From Nocardioides limicola (lineage in GTDB: Bacteria; Actinomycetota; Actinomycetes; Propionibacteriales; Nocardioidaceae): a stretch of DNA of 64,000 nt. Shown one piece after another: positions 50,059 through 58,052 of the stretch (positions within the stretch are counted from its first letter, which is position 1; each line of letters starts with the position of its first letter). The stretch covers positions 62,001 through 126,000 of the forward strand of contig NZ_JAERJA010000010.1 in assembly GCF_016827675.1 (NCBI RefSeq). The letters run 5' to 3'. The position numbers were made by a program, and so were the translations under genes. Below the pieces are notes generated by a model. The model searched no databases and had not been told where the DNA came from. It worked only from the letters and a program-made list of their open reading frames with translations.

Positions 50059-51239
50059 CCAGCCTCCGCCTTGCGAGGCACCCAGACGGCGGCGACCAGC
50101 GCGAGGACCGCGATCATCACCAGCGCCGGGAACCGGCTGCCGGCCAGCTCGGTGAGGGCGCCACCGGTCACCGGCCCGATGGCGGCGCCGATGCCGCGGA
50201 CCAAGGAGTAGGTGCCCAGCACCATCCCGATCGCGGCCACGTCGACCACCTCGGCGCTGTGCACGCTCTCCAGCGTGGAGGCCGCGCCGACGGCGAACCC
50301 GGCCACCACGGCGAAGGTCACCGCGATCACCGGGTTGCCGGTCAGGGGCATCACCAGGATCGCCGCCGCCAGCATCACCAACCCGACCCGGAAGACGAGC
50401 TGGGAGCCGAAACGGCGTACCAGCCAGGGCAGCGGCAGCCGGCCCGCCAGCTGGAAGAGGCCCCGCAGTCCGGCCAACGCGGACGCGGTGCCCAGCGCCA
50501 GCCCGGCGGTGATCATCACCGGCACCTGGTAGAGGAACAGCACCGAGAAGACGAAGCCGCTGCACAGGGCGACCAGCAGCAGCCGGCGGATCACCGGATC
50601 GGTGACCGAATGGTGCAGGTCGCCCAGCACGCTGCGCCGCGGCCCGGTGGCCAAGGTGGGCACGTGCGCGGGCGAGCAGGCGGCTGCGAGCAGGAACGCC
50701 GCGACCACCGTGGCATTGGTGATCAGCACCGTGGGCCGCCAGTCGACCAGGGTCACCGACAGCGCCATCGAGGGGAGGTAGATCGGGCTGGCCAACGCCC
50801 CCCACAGGGTGTTCACGGTGATCGCGCGGGTGCGGTCATCCGGGGACAGTCGGGCGATGGTGGCGTGCACGGCCACGTAGTAGCCGGCGCTGCCCACGAA
50901 CGTCTGGGTGGCCATCGCCGCGAGCACGAAGACGGTCTGATTCGGTGCGGTGGCGGTGACCACGGCACCCACCGCCACTCCGGTGGCGCAGACCGCGAAG
51001 ACGCTGCGTGGCCCGACCCGGTCGATCGCCCGCCCGGTCACCAGCGCGCCCAGACCGACCAGGAAGAGGCCGGCGCCGTACGCCGTGGAGAGCCATCCCT
51101 CGGACCAGCCGGTGTCGGCGACGATCGGTGAGATCAGGACGCCGTACCCGTAGAACCAGGAGCCGAAGGCGGCGACGACCACCAGTCCGTAGACCACGGT
51201 GAGCCGCGTCGGCAGGCGGGGCTGGTCGACCGGAGTCAC
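50055..51239 (-). CDS. MFS transporter
   Basis: A 394-residue major facilitator with twelve hydrophobic segments. The helix 2-3 loop has GALVTGRAIDRVGPRSVFAV, a good match to the MFS loop signature, and the matching second-half loop is PWLVRRFGSQLVF. The best general match is the YbfB/OFA-like monocarboxylate or the drug-exporter MFS_1 groups; the direction of transport is not evident. Its C-terminal coding end contains the last partial unit of array C. It is divergent from a 440-base gene-free stretch. Confidence 0.85.
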   Translation of the reverse strand: MTPVDQPRLPTRLTVVYGLVVVAAFGSWFYGYGVLISPIVADTGWSEGWLSTAYGAGLFLVGLGALVTGRAIDRVGPRSVFAVCATGVAVGAVVTATAPNQTVFVLAAMATQTFVGSAGYYVAVHATIARLSPDDRTRAITVNTLWGALASPIYLPSMALSVTLVDWRPTVLITNATVVAAFLLAAACSPAHVPTLATGPRRSVLGDLHHSVTDPVIRRLLLVALCSGFVFSVLFLYQVPVMITAGLALGTASALAGLRGLFQLAGRLPLPWLVRRFGSQLVFRVGLVMLAAAILVMPLTGNPVIAVTFAVVAGFAVGAASTLESVHSAEVVDVAAIGMVLGTYSLVRGIGAAIGPVTGGALTELAGSRFPALVMIAVLALVAAVWVPRKAEAG

Positions 51240-51572
51240 TGGCGAAGCCTAGTGCCGCCGGTGGATGAACCTGGGGATGAGGTGTGGACAACGCCCGGAT
51301 GACTGTGGACGACACGCCGTAGGCCTGTAGAACCGAGAGAATGTCGCCGCAATCCCTTGCCAAGGCGGGCGCGGCGGGCGTAGAACTGTCCTACGTCGTC
51401 GGACCGGGGCAACTCGGGAAGGGCGGCGGGGCAGATCCGATTCAGGATCCGACCCATACGATCGGGCAACAGCCGTCAGGCCGGAGCCGGATCGCGACGG
51501 AAGGGTGACGAAGCCGTCGGGGTTGGGGACACCGGGACTGTCGACCGGAAGCGTCACCGGACCCGGTCAGCA

Positions 51573-51609
51573 GAAGGCCCCTCGCGACTCATACTCGCGA
51601 GGGGCCTTC
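51573..51609 (+). terminator. perfect 15-bp hairpin terminator without an obvious plus-strand gene
   Basis: GAAGGCCCCTCGCGA (51573-51587), loop CTCATAC, then the exact complement (51595-51609), followed by GTCCATT. It is the strongest hairpin in the window and points to a plus-strand transcript ending here. Confidence 0.8.
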
Positions 51610-51626
51610 GTCCATTCAAACGCACG

Positions 51627-51660
51627 ACGCCGGTCGGGAGGTAATCCTCCCGACCGGCGT
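51627..51660 (-). terminator. hairpin terminator of the RDD gene
   Basis: ACGCCGGTCGGGAGG (51627-51641) pairs perfectly with 51646-51660 around TAAT, and the stem is extended past a small bulge. It lies 23 bases after the stop codon of the RDD protein gene on the minus strand and points the right way for it. Confidence 0.75.
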
Positions 51661-51683
51661 GTCGTGATCCGCCGCAGCGCCGA

Positions 51684-52343
51684 CTACGGCTTGGGCTGCT
51701 CGATCACCACCGTGTTCAGGATCTTGTCGGCGAAGGTCTGCCGCTTCTCGTCCCACAGCGGCCACAGGTAGCCGAGGTTGCAGGGCAGGCTGTCCAGGAT
51801 GTGCGCCAAGTGCCGGACGAACGCCATCCCGGCGCCGATCGGCTGGCCGGTCTGTGCGCTCAGCAGTCGGATTCCCATCACGCCCTTGCCGATGCTCCAG
51901 CCGGTCCGACCGCCCTTGAGGCAGGTGTTCCAGACGAAGACGGCGAGGCCGGCGACGATGCCGAGGAACAGGAAGATCATCGAGATGGCGAACATCGGGC
52001 CGTTGACCTCGGTCGCTGGCGCGTAGGGGTCCGAGGGCACCGACAGGCCCAGGAAGATCCCGTAGATCACCATGAACGGAAGCATCACTGCCGACACGAT
52101 CAGACTGTCGATCAGGTAGGAGACCACGCGCTTGCCCCAGTGGGCGTACGGGTTCGGTACGCCGGCCGGGGGCATCTGCCCGTAGGGCTGCTGAGCGGCC
52201 TGGCCGTAGCCCGGCTGAGGGGCCTGGCCATAACCCGGCTGGGGCGGCGGCGGGTAGGAGCCCGGCTGGTTCGGCGGCGGTGGTGGGTAGCTCCCCGGCT
52301 GGTCGCTGGGCGGCTGCTCGTTGGGCGTATTCGGGTCGGACAT
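51684..52343 (-). CDS. RDD family membrane protein with Pro/Gln/Tyr-rich N-terminus
   Basis: A 219-residue protein. Residues 1-65 are a low-complexity cytosolic tail of PPSDQPGSYPPPP and QPGYGQ repeats, common in actinobacterial membrane proteins. Next comes an RDD domain: RVVSYLIDSLIV carries the Arg and Asp of the first helix, and GWSIGKGVMGIRLL the second conserved block before the helix pair. Two or three helices span the membrane. RDD proteins have been linked to Na+/H+ exchange and osmolyte handling, with little proof. GAGGGGAAA just upstream of the ATG supports the start. Confidence 0.87.
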   Translation of the reverse strand: MSDPNTPNEQPPSDQPGSYPPPPPNQPGSYPPPPQPGYGQAPQPGYGQAAQQPYGQMPPAGVPNPYAHWGKRVVSYLIDSLIVSAVMLPFMVIYGIFLGLSVPSDPYAPATEVNGPMFAISMIFLFLGIVAGLAVFVWNTCLKGGRTGWSIGKGVMGIRLLSAQTGQPIGAGMAFVRHLAHILDSLPCNLGYLWPLWDEKRQTFADKILNTVVIEQPKP

Positions 52344-52422
52344 GTTTTCCCCTCATGAGTTTTCCGAGAACGCGGGCCACCCTACTGCCCGCGAGGCCCG
52401 AAACGTCCTGCATACGTGGTAT

Positions 52423-52437
52423 ACATACTCAGTATGT
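52423..52437. promoter_or_regulatory. PadR operator overlapping the padR start codon
   Basis: A perfect 7+1+7 palindrome, ACATACT C AGTATGT, in which the final arm contains the ATG start at 52434. TATACA (52420-52425) just ahead is a good -10, placing transcription start at or very near the ATG. Binding would block both the promoter and the start region. Confidence 0.75.
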
Positions 52438-53078
52438 CGATCAAACACGGCCTGCTGGCCCTCCTCGACGCCGGCCCGATGTACGGCTACCAGCTCCGGG
52501 CTGAGTTCGAGTCCCGCACCGGCGCCACCTGGCCGCTCAACGTCGGGCAGGTCTACACCACGTTGGCCCGCCTCGAGCGCGACGACCTCATCGCCAGCGC
52601 GGGCACCGACGACGAAGGCCATGTCATGTACGCCGTCACCGAGAGCGGCAGCGCCGAGGTCGCCGCCTGGTTCGCCTCACCGGTGGCACGCAACCAACCG
52701 CCGCGCGATGAGCTCGCCATCAAGCTCGCCCTCGCGGTCACGGTCCCCGGAGTCGACGTACCGGCAGTGATCCAGGCCCAGCGCACCGCCACCATCGGCG
52801 CCCTGCAGGACTACACCCGGCTGAAGAGGACCGCGACCGAGCGGCTCGAGGACTCCGACGACCCGCGCGCAGACCTGGCCTGGAGCCTGGTCCTGGACTC
52901 GCTGATCTTCGCCGCCGAGGCGGAGGTCCGTTGGCTCGACCACTGCGAGGCGCGTCTTGCGCGAGTCGCATCCACCCGAACTGCAGCCGCCCAGGCCGCA
53001 GCCAGCCAGGCCGCAGCCAGCCAGGCCTCGGAGCCGCCCGCCCCGGTGCCCACCCCCTCTCGGAAGGTACGACGATGA
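52434..53078 (+). CDS. PadR family transcriptional regulator
   Basis: A 214-residue regulator. The N-terminal winged helix MSIKHGLLALLDAGPMYGYQLRAEFESRTGATWPLNVGQVYTTLARLERDDLI is a standard PadR domain, followed by a helical Vir-like domain and an Ala/Gln-rich tail (AAAQAAASQAAASQASEPPAP). The ATG at 52434 is preferred because MSIKHGLLALL is the usual start of the family and because it coincides with the operator arm. The stop overlaps the ATPase start (ATGA). It should repress its own ABC exporter operon until an antimicrobial or lipid ligand binds. Confidence 0.9.
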   Translation: MSIKHGLLALLDAGPMYGYQLRAEFESRTGATWPLNVGQVYTTLARLERDDLIASAGTDDEGHVMYAVTESGSAEVAAWFASPVARNQPPRDELAIKLALAVTVPGVDVPAVIQAQRTATIGALQDYTRLKRTATERLEDSDDPRADLAWSLVLDSLIFAAEAEVRWLDHCEARLARVASTRTAAAQAAASQAAASQASEPPAPVPTPSRKVRR

Positions 53079-53809
53079 TCACCGACAGCCAGCCCGTCCT
53101 CCGTCTCGACGGCGTCACTCGGATCCATGGTGAAGGTGCCGGTGAGGTGCACGCGCTGCGCGGCATCGGCTTCGTGGCCCGCCCAGGGGAACTGGTCGCG
53201 GTCATGGGCCCCTCGGGGTCCGGCAAGTCCACCCTGCTCGCCCTGGCCGGAGGGCTCGACACACCCACCTCCGGCACCGTCACCGTGGAAGGTGTCGAGC
53301 TCGGCTCGCTCAACGCCAAGGAGAGGGCCAGGCTCCGGCGTACCTCGATCGGCTACGTCTTCCAGGACTTCAACCTGATCCCCGCGCTCACCGCGGCGGA
53401 GAACGTCGCCCTCCCGGTTGAACTCGACGGCGTACGGACCGCCACCGCACGCAAGGCCGCTCGCGCCGCCCTGGCCGAGGTCGGCCTGGAGGATCTCGCG
53501 GACCGGTTCCCCGACGAGATGTCCGGTGGCCAGCAGCAGCGGGTGGCGATCGCCCGGGCCGTCGTCGGCAACCGCCGGCTCATCCTGGCCGACGAACCGA
53601 CCGGCGCCCTGGACTCACACACCGGTGAGGAGGTGCTGCGGCTGCTCCGCGCCCGCTGCGATGCCGGCGCCGCCGGCGTGCTGGTCACCCACGAGGCGCG
53701 GCACGCCGCCTGGGCCGACCGGGTGGTCTTCCTGCGCGACGGCGTCGTGATCGATGAGTCCGGCGCCGACGCTGCCGACGACCTGCTGTCCGGAAAGCAC
53801 GTCGGATGA
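53075..53809 (+). CDS. ABC transporter ATP-binding protein, LolD/MacB type
   Basis: A 244-residue ATPase. Walker A is GPSGSGKST, the Q-loop segment is YVFQDFNLIPALTAAENVALPVEL, the signature is MSGGQQQRVAIARA, and Walker B is LILADEPTGALD followed by the H-loop in VLVTHEARHA. These are features of the LolD/MacB/FtsE class that powers mechanotransmission exporters. ATG 53075 overlaps the padR stop, and the stop overlaps the permease start, so the three genes form one coupled operon. Confidence 0.93.
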   Translation: MITDSQPVLRLDGVTRIHGEGAGEVHALRGIGFVARPGELVAVMGPSGSGKSTLLALAGGLDTPTSGTVTVEGVELGSLNAKERARLRRTSIGYVFQDFNLIPALTAAENVALPVELDGVRTATARKAARAALAEVGLEDLADRFPDEMSGGQQQRVAIARAVVGNRRLILADEPTGALDSHTGEEVLRLLRARCDAGAAGVLVTHEARHAAWADRVVFLRDGVVIDESGADAADDLLSGKHVG

Positions 53810-56400
53810 GCCGCTGGTGGGCGGGTTGGCGGGCCGCGCTCAGGATCGCCGCCCGAGACACCCGGCGGGCCCGGGCCCGTAGCGCCCTGGTCCTCGCGCT
53901 GCTGATGCTGCCGGTGGTCGCCGTCTCCACGGCGGCGGTGATGTGGGCGACGTACGACGTGGCCAGCGACGAGGCGCTGGAGCGCCGGGTCGGTGCCGGC
54001 GAGGCGATGATCCGGGTGGATCCAGGCGTCACTCGGGTGATCCAGCGTTTCGACCCGGACGACGGTCACGGTCAAGAGACCGGCCGGCTCACCGACCCCA
54101 CCTGGCCCGAGATGGCCGCGGCGCTGGACGGTGGGCCCGGGGACCGACCGGTCACCGCCCTGCGTGACGGCTGGATCTCGGTCGGCACCTCCTTGGGCTC
54201 CACCGGTGCCAGGGCGATCGAAGCCGACTTCGACTCTCCGCTGATCGAGGGGCTGTTCCGGGTCACCGAGGGCAGGTTCGCCGCGACCCCGGACGAGGTC
54301 ACCGTCAACAAGGCACTGGCCGAGCGCGGACCGACGCTGGGTGAGACCCTGACCGTCACCACCGTCGACCCGGTCACCGACACGGAGTCGGTGCGTCACC
54401 TGGAGATCGTCGGCATCGTGGAGTCCACCCGGCTGCGCTCCGCGCGGCTCGCTCTCTCTCGCCCGGGCGGCTTCGGCGCCTTCGACGGGTATCAGCACGG
54501 GTGGCTGGTCGGTGGCGACCCGGTCACCTGGGACGACGTGCTGCGGCTGAACCAGGTGGGCGCGGCCGTCGTCTCCCGGTCGGTGCTCAGCAATCCGCCG
54601 GGGCTCGAGGACCTGCCCGAGGAGTTCGCCTACCTCGACGACTACGTCGACGACACCGTCTTGATCATCCTGGCGCTGATCGCGACCATGGTGCTGATCG
54701 AGGTGGTGCTGTTGGCCGGGCCGGCGTTCGCGGTGGGCGCGCGTCGGCAGGCGCGGACCCTCGCGCTGATGAGTGCCACCGGCGGCGCCACCCCCGCGCA
54801 GGCACGGCGGGTGGTGCTGGCCTCCGCGGTGGTGCTCGGGGTCACCGCCGGCCTGCTCGGCACGCTTCTCGGCATCGGCGTCGCCTGGTTGGCCGTGCCG
54901 GCGGTAGCCCAGTTGAGTTGGGAGTACCCGGGCCCCTTCGAGGTGCCGTGGCCGGTGCTCGGCGTGGTGGCCGGCTTCGGGTTGATCAGTGCGTTGCTGG
55001 CCGCCCTGGTGCCGGCCTGGATCGCCTCCCGGCAGGACCCGGTGCTGGTGCTGGCGGGGCGGCGCGGCCAGTCCCGCCCCTCGATAGTGATGCCACTGAT
55101 CGGGGTGCTCGTCTTCGGAGTCGGGGTGGCGTTGGCAGTGGCCGGCACCCGGCAGTACCGCGGCGAGTTCCTGATCGCGGTGTCGGCGATCGTCTGCGTG
55201 CTCGGCATGGTGATGCTGGTGCCGTTGGTGGTCTCCGGGGTCGGTCGCCTCGTCCGCTTCGGGCCGCTGCCGCTCCGGTTCGCCGGCCGGGACGCGGCTC
55301 GCCACCGGACGCGCACGGCCCCCGCGGTGGCTGCGGTGGCGGCGACGGTCGCCGGGGTGGTGGCGCTGGGGATCGCCATGACCAGCGACGCGGCGGAGAA
55401 TCGGGAGACCTACCAGCCGAGGCTCGCTCACGGCTGGGGTCAGGTCCACCATCCCGGTGACCGGGAGGCGGTCACCGCGACGATCCGGCAGGTCGCCCCG
55501 GAGGCCGAGTTCATCGAGGTGAGCACCGCGGGGGCCTACCTCGAGTTCCACGTCGTCGGTGAGGAGTATCCGCGGGAGTGGTGGAGCAACGTCCTCGACG
55601 GCGGGGTGATCGTCGCCGACTCGGTGCCCGAGGCCGTGCCCGGCTTCCCGGCCGAGCACCGCGCCGAGGCCGACCGGGCGCTGACCGCCGGCGGAGTGGT
55701 CGTCCTTGATCTCACCCCTGCCGCCAGCGGCCGAGTCGCCGTCGTCGCCAACGACTGGGACCACGAGACGGGCGAGATGCTGGACCCGCAGGAGTACGGC
55801 GAACACCCGCTGATCCTGGTCGCCGGCGACGGTGAGGCCAAGGGGCCGGTGATCATCTCGACGCGACTGGCGCAGGACTGGGGCCTCGACACCAGTTCGC
55901 ACCTGCTGGTCGACGGGCTGTCCCGGAGTCAGGCGGTCGACGCCGAGGAGATGCTCGCCGTCCTCGACGCCGGCCTCTATGTGGAGCGGGGCTACCGGGA
56001 GGACCGGTCCATCCTGATCGCCAAGCTGCTGCTCGGCCTGTTGGGTGGTGTGCTGATGCTGGGTGGCACCATCACCGCCACCGCTCTGGCGCTGGCCGAC
56101 GCCAGGCCGGATCTGGCCACCATGTCGGCGGTCGGGGCGCCGCCACGGACGCGCCGCCGGATCGCTACGTCGTACGCCGTGGTGGTGAGCCTCACCGGAG
56201 CGTTGCTGGGGGTGGTCGTGGGCTTCGTGCCGGGCTGGGCGATCTCCGTGCCGCTGACCCACTTCGGTGACAGTGGGCCCTTCTTCGAGGTGCCCTGGCT
56301 GATGATCGGCGCCGTGGTCCTCGGTCTCCCGGTCCTCACCGCGGCCGTCATTGCGGCGACGGCGCGCACTCGACTGCCGATGGTGGCGCGCCTCGACTGA
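53806..56400 (+). CDS. FtsX/MacB-type ABC transporter permease
   Basis: An 864-residue membrane protein with about ten helices in the two-fold FtsX layout: a first helix, a large extracytoplasmic domain (about residues 45-270), three helices, a middle set, a second extracytoplasmic domain (about 530-720) and three final helices. Such permeases pair with LolD-like ATPases to expel antimicrobial peptides, lipids or lipoproteins, or to sense them. Control by PadR suggests an inducible exporter. The stop codon is followed at once by a 21-bp tandem repeat array. Confidence 0.9.
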   Translation: MSRWWAGWRAALRIAARDTRRARARSALVLALLMLPVVAVSTAAVMWATYDVASDEALERRVGAGEAMIRVDPGVTRVIQRFDPDDGHGQETGRLTDPTWPEMAAALDGGPGDRPVTALRDGWISVGTSLGSTGARAIEADFDSPLIEGLFRVTEGRFAATPDEVTVNKALAERGPTLGETLTVTTVDPVTDTESVRHLEIVGIVESTRLRSARLALSRPGGFGAFDGYQHGWLVGGDPVTWDDVLRLNQVGAAVVSRSVLSNPPGLEDLPEEFAYLDDYVDDTVLIILALIATMVLIEVVLLAGPAFAVGARRQARTLALMSATGGATPAQARRVVLASAVVLGVTAGLLGTLLGIGVAWLAVPAVAQLSWEYPGPFEVPWPVLGVVAGFGLISALLAALVPAWIASRQDPVLVLAGRRGQSRPSIVMPLIGVLVFGVGVALAVAGTRQYRGEFLIAVSAIVCVLGMVMLVPLVVSGVGRLVRFGPLPLRFAGRDAARHRTRTAPAVAAVAATVAGVVALGIAMTSDAAENRETYQPRLAHGWGQVHHPGDREAVTATIRQVAPEAEFIEVSTAGAYLEFHVVGEEYPREWWSNVLDGGVIVADSVPEAVPGFPAEHRAEADRALTAGGVVVLDLTPAASGRVAVVANDWDHETGEMLDPQEYGEHPLILVAGDGEAKGPVIISTRLAQDWGLDTSSHLLVDGLSRSQAVDAEEMLAVLDAGLYVERGYREDRSILIAKLLLGLLGGVLMLGGTITATALALADARPDLATMSAVGAPPRTRRRIATSYAVVVSLTGALLGVVVGFVPGWAISVPLTHFGDSGPFFEVPWLMIGAVVLGLPVLTAAVIAATARTRLPMVARLD

Positions 56401-56498
56401 GGCCCAACTCGGCGCGGATGGGGCCCAAGTCGGCGCGGATAGGGCCCAACTCGACGCGGATAAGGCCCAACTCGACGCGGATAAGGCCCAACTCGGCG
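56401..56498 (+). repeat. tandem array D: five 21-bp units
   Basis: Units start at 56401, 56422, 56443, 56464 and 56485 (the last partial), exactly 21 bases apart. Each opens GGCCCAA, continues CTCG (G or A) CGCGGAT, and differs at few positions. The array starts on the base after the permease stop codon and ends about 50 bases before the TetR gene. Confidence 0.92.
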
Positions 56499-56547
56499 AA
56501 AAAAGTCAGGCTTGACTGTTTGTTACTCCCTGGGTCAGGATGGGGGC

Positions 56548-57180
56548 GTGACGCAGGTGGCCAGGACCGGGAGCGAGGAGCGCGCCCGCATGTCCCAGAC
56601 GGAGCGGACCCGCGCCATGCGGGCCCGGCTCCTTGAGGCGTGCGTGGACTGCCTGGTCGAGCACGGCTTCGCCGGCACCACCACGACACTGGTCTCCCAG
56701 CGTGCCGGGGTGTCCCGGGGTGCCCAACTGCACCACTTCCCGACCAAGAACGACCTGGTCCTGGCCGCGGTCCAGCACCTGATGGAGGTCCGCGGCGCCG
56801 AACTGCGGGCGGCCGCCGCGACCATGCCCACCGGCGAAGGCCGCACCCGCGCGGTGCTGCACATGCTCGGCGACCACTTCGCCGGGCCGGTCTTCACCGC
56901 CGCCCTGGAGTTGTGGGTGGCCGCCCGCACCGACCCGCAACTGCTCACCGAGCTCGCCCCCCTGGAGAACCGGCTCGGCCGCGAGACGCACCGGCTGACC
57001 GTGGATCTGCTGGGGGTGGACGAGTCGAAGCCGGGGCTGCGGGAACTGGTCCAGGCCACCCTCGACCTGGTCCGCGGCCTCGGGCTGGCCAACACCATCT
57101 CCGACGACCGTCGCCGCCGCAGCCGCATCCTCGACCAGTGGGCGACCACCCTCGACGCAGCCCTTCAGGAGGCCCGATGA
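56548..57180 (+). CDS. TetR family transcriptional regulator of the atu-like operon
   Basis: A 210-residue regulator. The HTH is LLEACVDCLVEHGFAGTTTTLVSQRAGVSRGAQLHHFPTKNDLVLAAV (about residues 28-75), the form with RGAQLHHF seen in TetR proteins that govern lipid degradation genes. GTG 56548 is used (GGATGGGGGC precedes it); ATG 56590 is an alternative 14 codons in. Its stop overlaps the next gene by four bases (ATGA), so it is the first gene of the operon it probably controls. TTGACT at 56511 may be its -35. Ligand likely an acyl-CoA (inference). Confidence 0.88.
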   Translation: MTQVARTGSEERARMSQTERTRAMRARLLEACVDCLVEHGFAGTTTTLVSQRAGVSRGAQLHHFPTKNDLVLAAVQHLMEVRGAELRAAAATMPTGEGRTRAVLHMLGDHFAGPVFTAALELWVAARTDPQLLTELAPLENRLGRETHRLTVDLLGVDESKPGLRELVQATLDLVRGLGLANTISDDRRRRSRILDQWATTLDAALQEAR

Positions 57181-58052
57181 CCAACCCCGTTCTCGCCGGC
57201 GTACTCGCCGACCTCGAGGCCGAGACCCAGGCCCTCGACGACCTGGTCGCCCCGCTGGCGGCCGCCGCCTGGCAGACCGCCACCCCCGCCGAGGGGTGGG
57301 ATATCGCCCACCAGGTCGCGCACCTGGCCTGGACCGACGAGGCGGCGCTGCTCGCCGCCGGTGCCCGCACCGACAAGGAGAGCTGGGACGAGCTCGTCCT
57401 GCAGGCGATCGCGGACCCGACCGGGTTCGTCGACGCCGGCGCCGCCGACGGGGCCAAGGCCTCGCCGGCGGACCTGCTCGAGCGCTGGCGCACCTCCCGG
57501 ACCGCCTTGTGGAAGGCGCTCACCGACTACCCCGACGGCGAGAAGCTGCCCTGGTTCGGGCCGCCGATGTCGGCCACCTCGATGGCCACCGCCCGGTTCA
57601 TGGAGACCTGGGCGCACACCCTCGACGTCGCCGAGGGGCTGGCGGAGGCGGGCCTGGCCGAGGTGCCGGCACCCACCGACCGGATCAAGCAGGTCGCCAA
57701 CCTGGGCTTCCGGACCCGCAACTTCGCGTTCATCAACGCCGGCCTCGAACCACCCACCGCCGACATCGGGCTGACCCTCACCGCGCCTTCGGGCGAGGTC
57801 TGGCAGTTCGGGCCGGCCGAGGCCGAGCAGCGGATCACCGGCTCGGCGTACCACTTCTGCCTCCGGGTCACCCAGCGTCGCCACCGTGACGACCTCGACC
57901 TGGTCGCGGTCGGTGCCGACGCCGACACCTGGCTCGACGTCGCCCAGGCGTTCGCCGGCCCCGCGGGCGGCGGCCGGGAGCCCGGCGCCCACGTCCCCGG
58001 GGACGACCAGCCCGCCCAGCCCAACGACCTCGATCAGCGAAAGGACGCCTGA
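57177..58052 (+). CDS. TIGR03084-type protein, maleylpyruvate isomerase-like N-terminal fold
   Basis: A 291-residue soluble protein. The N-terminal four-helix part (LDDLVAPLAAAAWQTATPAEGWDIAHQVAHLAWTDEAALLAAG) has the W-D-x-x-x-x-x-H-L pattern of the mycothiol-dependent maleylpyruvate isomerase/DinB fold, with the second and third metal ligands in FMETWAHTLDVAEGL. It fits the TIGR03084 family, which accompanies acyl-CoA carboxylase genes in actinobacteria. A mycothiol-dependent step or a metal-dependent isomerisation is possible. It overlaps its neighbours on both sides. Confidence 0.8.
   Translation: MTNPVLAGVLADLEAETQALDDLVAPLAAAAWQTATPAEGWDIAHQVAHLAWTDEAALLAAGARTDKESWDELVLQAIADPTGFVDAGAADGAKASPADLLERWRTSRTALWKALTDYPDGEKLPWFGPPMSATSMATARFMETWAHTLDVAEGLAEAGLAEVPAPTDRIKQVANLGFRTRNFAFINAGLEPPTADIGLTLTAPSGEVWQFGPAEAEQRITGSAYHFCLRVTQRRHRDDLDLVAVGADADTWLDVAQAFAGPAGGGREPGAHVPGDDQPAQPNDLDQRKDA

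Larger units (their letters stand above)
51240..51683. other. gene-free stretch, candidate structured RNA with terminators
   Basis: No frame here looks like a real protein. On the plus strand the segment from about 51310 to 51572 has many short inverted repeats and ends at a perfect 15-bp hairpin (51573-51609), although no plus-strand gene precedes it. This suggests an unannotated noncoding RNA. It does not match RNase P RNA, tmRNA, SRP RNA or any riboswitch that I can recognise. TAGAAC near 51329 is a weak -10 candidate. Confidence 0.35.

Noticed and set aside
51249..51557. A possible 102-residue minus-strand protein in the gene-free stretch
   Set aside because: Arg/Pro/Ser-rich with no recognisable segment and no ribosome site; a noncoding RNA or spacer fits better.
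51310..51572. RNase P RNA, tmRNA, SRP RNA, or a c-di-AMP or cobalamin riboswitch
   Set aside because: None of the conserved core sequences of these RNAs could be found in the stretch.
53353..56262. A 969-codon minus-strand open frame over the ABC permease
   Set aside because: Antisense shadow; the plus-strand product has clear FtsX topology and coupling to the ATPase.
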